From 66-474 sp035281745 (GTDB lineage: Bacteria; Pseudomonadota; Gammaproteobacteria; Xanthomonadales; Rhodanobacteraceae), in NCBI GenBank assembly GCA_035281745.1, contig DATEDI010000013.1, forward strand, positions 1-64,000: a stretch of 64,000 bases of DNA, given 5' to 3'. Of the stretch, positions 58,483-64,000 are shown one piece after another (position 1 is the first letter of the stretch; every line of letters starts with the position of its first letter). The translations under genes and the position numbers were made by a program. The notes beneath the pieces were generated by a model. The model searched no databases and was not told where the DNA came from. It was given only the letters and a program-made list of their open reading frames with translations.

Positions 58483-60351
58483 ATGAGCCAGTTCCGTTTG
58501 CTCAGCAAGCGCCGTTTCGCGCCGTTCTTCGCGGTGCAGTCGCTGGCGGCGTTCAACGACAACGCGTTCCGCAACGCGACGATCGTGCTGGTCGGGTTCC
58601 AGTTGGGCCTGACGACCAGCCAGATCGGGTTTTATTCGAACCTCGCACCCGCGTTGTTCATCCTGCCATTCTTCCTGTTTTCGGCGAGCGCAGGCCAGCT
58701 TGCCGAGAAATACGAGAAGCACACGCTGATCCGCTGGGTGAAGGTGTTCGAGATCGTGGCGATGTGCCTCGCGGCATGGGGCTTTTACGCGAGGAGTCCG
58801 GTGCTGCTGTTCGTGGTGTTGTTCCTGATGGGATTGCACTCGACCGTGTTCGGTCCGATCAAGTACGCGATCCTGCCGCAGGTGTTGCACCGCGAAGAGC
58901 TGGTGGGCGGCAACGCGCTGGTGGAAACGGGCACGTCGATCGCGATCCTGGTCGGCATGATCGCGGGCGGCGCGGCGATGGCTTCGCATTCCGGCTGGAT
59001 GGCCGCGGCCGCGTTGGTGATCGGCGTTGCATTGCTGGGACTCATCGCCAGCTTCGCGATTCCGCGGGTGCCCGCCGCGGCGCCGAACTTGAAATTCAAC
59101 TGGAATTTCATCACCGAAAGCGGGCGTGTGCTGAAGCTCGCGAGCAGGCAGCGCGCGGTATTCAATTCGATCCTCGGCATCTCGTGGTTCTGGTTTTTCG
59201 GCGGCGTGGTGACCGCGCAATTGCCGAACTACACGCGGTTGTATCTCGGTGGCGGCGCCAGCGTCGAGATCCTGGTGCTGGCGTTGTTTTCGATCGGCGT
59301 CGGCATCGGTTCGCTGCTGTGCGAGCGTTTGTCGGGGCACAAGGTCGAAATCGGCTTGGTGCCGCTGGGTGCATTCGGGATGACGGTGTTCGGCATCCTG
59401 CTGTATTTCGCGCGCCACACGGCGCCGGGCTACGGTGAAATCGACTGGCTGGCGTTCCTGGGCACGCCGGGCAACGGCTGGATTGCGCTGGACCTGACCC
59501 TGATCGGCCTGTTCGCGGGCTTCTTCATCGTGCCGTTGTTCGCGCTGGTGCAAAGCCGTACGCCGCAGGGCGAACTGTCGCGGGTGATCGCCGGCAACAA
59601 CATCATCAACGCGGTGTTCCTGGTGGCCGCAGCGGTGTTCGCATTCGGACTGCTGGCGGCAGGCCTGACGATTCCACAACTGTTCCTGGTCACGGCAATC
59701 CTCAATGTCGCGGTGACATTGTGGATCTTCCTGCTGGTCCCCGAGTTCCTGATGCGTTTCGTGGACTGGGTGCTGATCAGCGTCCTGTATCGCGTGCGGA
59801 CGGAGGGCCTGGAACGGATTCCCGACGAAGGCCCGGCGCTGCTGGTCTGCAACCACGTCAGTTTCATGGATGCGTTGATCATCATGGGCAGCGTGCGCCG
59901 CCCGGTGCGCTTCGTGATGTACTACAAGTTTTTCCGGGTGCCGGTGCTGAGCTTCGTGTTCCGCGCCGCCAAGGCCATCCCGATCGCGGGCGGCAAGGAA
60001 AACCCGAAGCTCATGGCGCGCGCGTTCGATGAAATCGACGCGGCGCTGGCCGAGGGCGAACTCGTTTGCATCTTCCCCGAAGGCGGCTTGACGCTGGACG
60101 GCGAGATCGCGCCGTTCCGGCCGGGCATCGAAAAGATCCTCGCGCGTCGCCCGGTGCCGGTCATTCCGCTGGCGCTGCGCGGGTTGTGGCAAGGCATGTG
60201 GAGCCGGCGCGATTCGAAACTGGGCCGGGCGCGCTTGCCGCGGCGTTTCCGCGCCCGCATCGAGCTTGCGGCCGGAGTGCCGATGGACGGCGCCTCCAAC
60301 GCGCAGCAGATGGAACAAGCGGTGCGCGCATTGCGCGGCGTCGAGGCCTGA
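58483..60351 (+). CDS. LplT-like MFS transporter fused to a PlsC-type acyltransferase
   Basis: This is a 622-residue two-domain protein. Residues 1-~420 are a twelve-helix MFS unit of the lysophospholipid transporter kind (FFAVQSLAAFNDNAFRNATI, GPIKYAILPQVLHREELVGG, LFALVQSRTPQGELSRVIAG). Residues ~430-620 are a glycerolipid acyltransferase with the HX4D motif in CNHVSFMDALII, FPEGGLTLDG and VPVIPLALRG. In many bacteria the same order is followed by an acyl-ACP synthetase domain (Aas); here it is missing. The protein likely imports lysophospholipid and re-acylates it at the inner membrane. The acyl-activating enzyme encoded at 55692-57053 might supply the missing step. Confidence 0.92.
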   Translation: MSQFRLLSKRRFAPFFAVQSLAAFNDNAFRNATIVLVGFQLGLTTSQIGFYSNLAPALFILPFFLFSASAGQLAEKYEKHTLIRWVKVFEIVAMCLAAWGFYARSPVLLFVVLFLMGLHSTVFGPIKYAILPQVLHREELVGGNALVETGTSIAILVGMIAGGAAMASHSGWMAAAALVIGVALLGLIASFAIPRVPAAAPNLKFNWNFITESGRVLKLASRQRAVFNSILGISWFWFFGGVVTAQLPNYTRLYLGGGASVEILVLALFSIGVGIGSLLCERLSGHKVEIGLVPLGAFGMTVFGILLYFARHTAPGYGEIDWLAFLGTPGNGWIALDLTLIGLFAGFFIVPLFALVQSRTPQGELSRVIAGNNIINAVFLVAAAVFAFGLLAAGLTIPQLFLVTAILNVAVTLWIFLLVPEFLMRFVDWVLISVLYRVRTEGLERIPDEGPALLVCNHVSFMDALIIMGSVRRPVRFVMYYKFFRVPVLSFVFRAAKAIPIAGGKENPKLMARAFDEIDAALAEGELVCIFPEGGLTLDGEIAPFRPGIEKILARRPVPVIPLALRGLWQGMWSRRDSKLGRARLPRRFRARIELAAGVPMDGASNAQQMEQAVRALRGVEA

Positions 60352-60412
60352 ATCGCTGCGTCCCGGCGCGCGCGGTGCGATACTGCAGCGTTCCCGATTG
60401 CGCTTTACGAGC

Positions 60413-61330
60413 ATGGCCGAAACCCTTCGCATCGCCACCCGCAAGAGCCCGCTGGCCTTGTGGCAGACCGAGCACGTCGCCGCGCGCTTGCGCGCTGCGC
60501 ATCCGGGACTCACAGTGGAATCGCTGCCGCTGTCCACGCGCGGCGACGAAGTGCTGGATCGTTCGCTGGCGTCGATCGGCGGCAAGGGGCTGTTTCTCAA
60601 GGAACTGGAAGTCGCGCTCGCGGAAGGTCGCGCCGATCTCGCGGTGCATTCGCTGAAGGACGTGCCGGCGCGGCTCGATGCGCAATTCACGCTGGCCGCC
60701 ATCCTGGAGCGCGCCGATTGCGCGGACGCCTTCGTCAGCAATGATTACGCTTCGCTGGACGATCTGCCGCAGGGCGCTCGCGTCGGCACCTCGTCGCTGC
60801 GGCGCGGTGCCCAGCTGCGTGCGCGACGGCCGGACGTCGATATCGCGGACTTGCGCGGCAACGTCGGCACGCGTCTCGCAAAACTGGATCGAGGCGAATA
60901 CGCGGCGATCGTTCTTGCCGTCGCGGGTTTGCAACGGATGGATTTCGATGCGCGCATCCGTTCGCGCCTCGCGCCGCCGAACTGGTTGCCAGCGCCGGGT
61001 CAGGCGGCGATTGCGGTGGAAACGCGCGCGCATGACACGCGGGTGATCGAACGCGTGAAGGTACTGGACGACGGCGGCACGCGCCGCGCTGTCGCCGCCG
61101 AGCGTGCGCTCAACGCCGAACTCGGCGGCGATTGCACGATGCCGTTGGGTGCGTGGTGCGAAACCTGCGCGGACGGAACTCTGCGTCTGCGCGGGTTGCT
61201 GGGCGATGCGCGTGATGGCCGCCTGCTGCGCGCCGAGGCAACGGGCGCAGATCCGGTCGGTCTGGGTCGTGAAGTCGCGCTGCTTCTGAAACAGAAAGGC
61301 GCGGACGCATTGCTGCGTTCACGCCCCTGA
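60413..61330 (+). CDS. hemC: Porphobilinogen deaminase (hydroxymethylbilane synthase)
   Basis: This 305-residue enzyme polymerises four porphobilinogens to hydroxymethylbilane in haem synthesis. ETLRIATRKSPLALWQTEHV starts the first domain. STRGDEVLDRSLASIGGKGL, the catalytic Asp region DLAVHSLKDVPARL, VGTSSLRRGAQLRARRPDV and LRGNVGTRLAKLDRGEYAAI follow. LPAPGQAAIAVETRAHD and the cofactor cysteine in LNAELGGDCTMPLGAW, to which the dipyrromethane is attached, complete the set. The start ATG 60413 is 61 bp after the acyltransferase stop. The gene converges on the DUF481 gene, with only 14 bp between the stops and no evident terminator. Confidence 0.97.
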   Translation: MAETLRIATRKSPLALWQTEHVAARLRAAHPGLTVESLPLSTRGDEVLDRSLASIGGKGLFLKELEVALAEGRADLAVHSLKDVPARLDAQFTLAAILERADCADAFVSNDYASLDDLPQGARVGTSSLRRGAQLRARRPDVDIADLRGNVGTRLAKLDRGEYAAIVLAVAGLQRMDFDARIRSRLAPPNWLPAPGQAAIAVETRAHDTRVIERVKVLDDGGTRRAVAAERALNAELGGDCTMPLGAWCETCADGTLRLRGLLGDARDGRLLRAEATGADPVGLGREVALLLKQKGADALLRSRP

Positions 61331-61344
61331 TCCCAAAACCCGAA

Positions 61345-62184
61345 CTATCTGGACTGCCCGAAGCTGTACACCAGGTTGGTGGTGAACAGGCTGTCCATGT
61401 GCTTGGTGCCAGGCACGATGTTCGAGTTGTAGCGGTTCTCGTACGCGATCTTCAGCGCCAGCGTCTTGGTCATCGCCACCGCGAGACCGATATCGTTCTG
61501 GTAGTACTTGTTCTCGCTGCCGACTTCGGCGAGGAAGGTCTCCTGCAGGCTGGCACTGTCGGTCAGCGCGAGTTTGTAGTTGACCAACCCCCGACCGATC
61601 GCCTCGTTTTCCACCGGCGGCGTTATCACCGTCGCGGTCGGCGGCGTCGTGCTGGTGTCGACCTCGGTATAGGTCTGCGGTTGGTAGCGCTTGTAGCCGG
61701 GGCCGGCCTCGAACGACAACTCGCTGCGCGCGTTCTTCAGCATGATGTAGCCGAAGCCGATCGAGGCCACTTCCTGCCAGCGGTTGGGCGCGAAATCGTC
61801 GTGGTCATAGCGCGCGGCGCCGATCAGGTACGAACGCGGGTTGAACTTGTAACCGAGCGAGCCGCCGATGTCGAAGTGATTGGCGGTGGTCTGGTAGCTC
61901 GCGGCGTGTCCGACCACCACGCCATCCTCCACGATCGGCGTCTTGACGTTGCTCTTGGCACGGTTGGCATCGAGGAAGAACGCGTCCTTCCAGATGTCGT
62001 CCTCGTAGGCCAGCTTGAACTTGGCATCCACGTTCAGCGATTTGGTGTTGCCGGTCGCGTTGGCGAGGCCAAACTCGCCGCTGCCGCTCCAATTCGAGGC
62101 ATCGGCGGGCGGGTCCGCCCATGCCAGCGCGGAAATGCACAACGTGGAAATCGCCGCCAACGCGGCGATGCGGGAGAATTTCAT
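61345..62184 (-). CDS. DUF481 outer-membrane beta-barrel protein (YdiY-like)
   Basis: This 279-residue exported protein has a signal peptide (MKFSRIAALAAISTLCISAL, cleavage after AWA near residue 23). SGSGEFGLANATGNTKSLNV is the start of the DUF481 domain, followed by alternating beta-strands (KFKLAYEDDIWKDAFFLD, SLGYKFNPRSYLIGAARYD, ELSFEAGPGYKRYQP, LALKIAYENRYNSN) and a final strand ending in FGQSR. The family is a salt- or acid-responsive outer-membrane barrel of unknown role. The internal segment with Thr/Pro repeats (STTPPTATVITPPVE) is probably a surface loop. It is a single minus-strand gene with 102 bp to the anchor gene upstream. Confidence 0.9.
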   Translation of the reverse strand: MKFSRIAALAAISTLCISALAWADPPADASNWSGSGEFGLANATGNTKSLNVDAKFKLAYEDDIWKDAFFLDANRAKSNVKTPIVEDGVVVGHAASYQTTANHFDIGGSLGYKFNPRSYLIGAARYDHDDFAPNRWQEVASIGFGYIMLKNARSELSFEAGPGYKRYQPQTYTEVDTSTTPPTATVITPPVENEAIGRGLVNYKLALTDSASLQETFLAEVGSENKYYQNDIGLAVAMTKTLALKIAYENRYNSNIVPGTKHMDSLFTTNLVYSFGQSR

Positions 62185-62286
62185 GCATCACTCCGATCTT
62201 GCTTGGTGAAACCCGCAAGGCTGCGGGTCAGGCACTGAATGCCTGTTAAATTTGTGTGACGGAGAGTGGGGTCGCGATGCGCGCTT

Positions 62287-63225
62287 TCAAGCCTGCATTT
62301 GCGGAAAGAACGCCGCCACCGCGTGGCGTGCTTCGGCGAAGAACAACCAGCGCTCCACAAACAGCCCGGCGGTGGTGACGAGCGCCGCAATGGGCGCAAG
62401 CCACGCTTCGCCGCTTGCAAGTGCCACTGCGATACCCAGTGCCGGCGCCAGTCCGAACAACACCAGCGCGATCCGTCGCAGGCGCGCGCCGTGTTTTCGC
62501 GCCAGCACGAAAGCCATCTCGCGCGTGAGGTAGCTTTCTTCCGTAACCGGCCCTTCGAAGGCGCGCACCCGGCCCAGCATGTCCAGTCCGGTCGCGTGGC
62601 CTGCCGTGTTCTCGGGCAAGGCGTCGACGCATTTCCAGTGATCGACCTTGATCACCGTGGCGACGATGGCGAGCCCCAGCAGGGCCAGCGGAAACGCGAG
62701 GCTGACCGCCGCCCCGGCGGTGAACGCCAGCCACGCCCACAGCCACAGGCCGCCGGACAACAGCGCAAACATGAAATAAAGCGGCAGCACTTGCCGGGTG
62801 CGCCACGCGGCGATGGTCTTCAGCGAACGATAGATGTTGGCGGTGCAAAAGATTGTCGCGAGCGCGCCCAGCGCCAGCAGCGCACCCGCCACGCGCAAAC
62901 CGATCCCGGCGTGGCCTATGAATGCAAACCACGCCACGGCGAGCATCGGCAGGTACGTCACGAGCGAGGCGAGGCCCTCGCGCGACAGCCACGATGAACG
63001 CCACTGACTCAACGCACGCCACGCGCGCTCGGGACGACCGAGGTGTGCCGTCGACGCCAGCAGACCCGCGCTCACCAGCACGAACCCGAAGCCCAGCGGC
63101 ACCAGCACGCCCGTTCCGGAAAGCGGGTAGATACCCGCCGCCAGCGCGAGTCCCAGCAGGCACCACAATCCGTAGCCCGCGCCACTCGTGACCGTGAAGA
63201 AAATCACCGAGAGCGCGGGCTTCAT
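62287..63225 (-). CDS. DmsC-type membrane anchor subunit of a molybdenum reductase
   Basis: This 312-residue polytopic protein has about eight helices. SVIFFTVTSGAGYGLWCLLG, STAHLGRPERAWRALSQWRSSW (S-T-x-H-L-G-x-P-x-R-A-W is typical of DmsC), SREGLASLVTYLPMLA, and TANIYRSLKTIAAW followed by the H-x-x-x-V region correspond to the DMSO reductase anchor family. It oxidises menaquinol or ubiquinol and passes electrons to the iron-sulfur subunit encoded directly upstream. The ATG at 63225 overlaps the stop of that gene by 4 bp (ATGA). The catalytic subunit would lie beyond the window edge, so the true substrate cannot be told. Confidence 0.88.
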   Translation of the reverse strand: MKPALSVIFFTVTSGAGYGLWCLLGLALAAGIYPLSGTGVLVPLGFGFVLVSAGLLASTAHLGRPERAWRALSQWRSSWLSREGLASLVTYLPMLAVAWFAFIGHAGIGLRVAGALLALGALATIFCTANIYRSLKTIAAWRTRQVLPLYFMFALLSGGLWLWAWLAFTAGAAVSLAFPLALLGLAIVATVIKVDHWKCVDALPENTAGHATGLDMLGRVRAFEGPVTEESYLTREMAFVLARKHGARLRRIALVLFGLAPALGIAVALASGEAWLAPIAALVTTAGLFVERWLFFAEARHAVAAFFPQMQA

Positions 63226-64000
63226 CGCGACAATGCCTTGTCCAGCCAGCGCAGCAGGGGCGGAAGCTGCGCGGTGTCGAGGGTTTCTTCAGCGGAAATC
63301 GATGTAGTCGCCGCGGCCCCGCTGCCATCCCGGCGCGGGCGCGGCGGCAGGTAACGATTCACCGGCTGGTAGCCGAACTCCGGCATCAACGCGAAACCTT
63401 CGCGTTCGGCAACCGCCTTCGACACGTCGGAATCGGGGTCGCCCAGGTCGCCGAACATCCGCGCGCGGGTCGGACACGCCATCACGCAGGCCGGCTGGCG
63501 GTCGTGCTCGTCCAGCGTTTCGTTGTAGATGCGATCCACGCACAGCGTGCATTTCTGCATGGTGCCGCGCTTGGAATCCTTGCGACCGGCGTCGGAAGTC
63601 GGCATCTTCGGGTGCGGCAACGCGATCTCGCGCGCGCCGTAAGGGCAGGCCCACGCACACAACTGGCAGCCGATGCACTTGTTCTCGTCCACCAGCACGA
63701 TGCCGTCCTCGGCGCGCTTGTAGCTGGCACCGGTCGGGCACACCGTCACGCAATCCGGCGTCTCGCAATGCAGGCACGAACGCGGGAAGTGCACCATCTG
63801 GGGGATTTGCTCCCCTCTCCCTTCGGGAGAGGGGCTGGGGGTGAGGGTTCGGCGCGAGTGCGTACCCTCACCCGACGCGCTGCGCGCGCCACCCTCTCCC
63901 GGAGGGAGAGGGATTACTTCGTAACTATGCACCCGGTTGAACCACACGCCATGCGGTTCGGCGCCGTACGGATCGTCGTCGGGCAGCGGTCCGAAGGCGC
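63222..64000 (-). CDS. DmsB-like 4Fe-4S subunit, 5' end outside the window
   Basis: This iron-sulfur electron-transfer subunit is open to the window edge; the first in-frame ATG at 63947 is internal, because the frame reads on upstream as FGPLPDDDPYGAEPHGVWFN. Cysteine clusters appear as PRSCLHCETPDCVTVCPTGA, NKCIGCQLCAWACPYGAREI, MQKCTLCVDRI and PACVMACPTRARMFG, four 4Fe-4S sites in the DmsB pattern. Between VHSYEV and IPQMVHFPRSC a 38-residue Pro/Gly/Arg/Ser-rich insert is encoded by a palindromic repeat (63812-63912). The gene is coupled to the anchor gene by an ATGA overlap. The substrate of the complex is unknown. Confidence 0.88.
   Translation of the reverse strand, partial: AFGPLPDDDPYGAEPHGVWFNRVHSYEVIPLPPGEGGARSASGEGTHSRRTLTPSPSPEGRGEQIPQMVHFPRSCLHCETPDCVTVCPTGASYKRAEDGIVLVDENKCIGCQLCAWACPYGAREIALPHPKMPTSDAGRKDSKRGTMQKCTLCVDRIYNETLDEHDRQPACVMACPTRARMFGDLGDPDSDVSKAVAEREGFALMPEFGYQPVNRYLPPRPRRDGSGAAATTSISAEETLDTAQLPPLLRWLDKALSR
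63812..63912. repeat. Palindromic repeat inside the iron-sulfur gene
   Basis: Three nested inverted pairs make up about 101 bp: CCCCTCTCCC with GGGAGAGGGG (63812-63834, TTC loop), GGGTGAGGG (63839-63847) with CCCTCACCC (63865-63873), and CCCTCTCCC with GGGAGAGGG (63892-63912). This type of repeat is abundant in Xanthomonadales genomes. It lies in frame in the DmsB-like gene and encodes TLTPSPSPEGRG-type sequence, so it does not break the reading frame. Confidence 0.85.

Noticed and set aside
1..64000. CRISPR arrays, tRNA or rRNA genes, complete insertion sequences, phage genes
   Set aside because: No regularly spaced direct repeats, no tRNA-like cloverleaf with a CCA end, and no transposase, integrase or phage structural genes were recognised on either strand.

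Overview
The window is high-GC DNA from a gammaproteobacterium, most likely of the order Xanthomonadales (Lysobacterales) and close to the Rhodanobacteraceae. This rests on codon use, on housekeeping genes (rpmB, secB, gpsA, rsmB-fmt-def, dprA, topA, tsaC, purD, hemC), on a cytochrome b with the PVWY quinol-site motif of beta/gammaproteobacteria, and on interspersed palindromic repeats of the kind common in that order. No species can be named from the sequence alone. No rRNA, tRNA, CRISPR array, integrase or complete insertion sequence was seen.

Layout. 1-5.8 kb: ribosomal protein L28 (cut by the edge), SecB, GpsA, a two-unit tandem repeat, a SNF2-type helicase and a TPR protein. 6.0-15.3 kb: mostly minus-strand envelope, redox and stress genes: patatin-like lipoprotein, GMC oxidoreductase, alpha/beta hydrolase, OsmC/Ohr peroxidase, a cytochrome b without its usual partners, an NmrA-like protein, a lone MbcA/ParS/Xre-type antitoxin-like protein, a PagL-like outer-membrane protein, a cupin and an AhpD-like protein. 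A multi-branched RNA-like structure with its own intrinsic terminator lies on the plus strand at 12.04-12.23 kb. 15.5-18.45 kb: a 975-residue regulator with winged helix, NTPase and helical repeats.

18.77-22.06 kb is a lower-GC accessory island. It holds an 88-residue unknown protein behind a near-consensus promoter, a protein with a TIR/deoxyribosyltransferase-like domain fused to a winged helix, about 520 bp of structured non-coding DNA, and a defence-type (UG/DRT-like) reverse transcriptase broken by a one-base frameshift just before its YRDD motif. Integron-like attC features and a repeated GTTACGA core suggest cassette-borne DNA, although no integrase is present. This is the best candidate for a new or variant defence locus.

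22.4-34.3 kb: a LysR regulator, an unknown protein, a second NmrA paralogue coupled to an MFS transporter, two small accessory proteins, then a tripartite drug-efflux operon (NodT-type channel, DHA2 transporter, EmrA-type adaptor). An unusual protein follows that carries a TetR/AefR-type ligand domain without the DNA-binding half, and then a TMEM175-like channel. 34.6-47.1 kb: a surface-polysaccharide locus with two PMT/ArnT-type transferases, a GT9 transferase, a WaaL-like ligase, three paralogous glycosyltransferases, a GT2 enzyme, and gmd/rmd for GDP-D-rhamnose. It contains a 268-bp foldback element. 47.2-61.3 kb: housekeeping genes plus an acyl-activating enzyme and an LplT-PlsC fusion for phospholipid repair. 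61.3-64 kb: a DUF481 outer-membrane protein and the membrane anchor and iron-sulfur subunits of a DMSO-reductase-type complex. The iron-sulfur gene carries an in-frame palindromic repeat and runs off the window.
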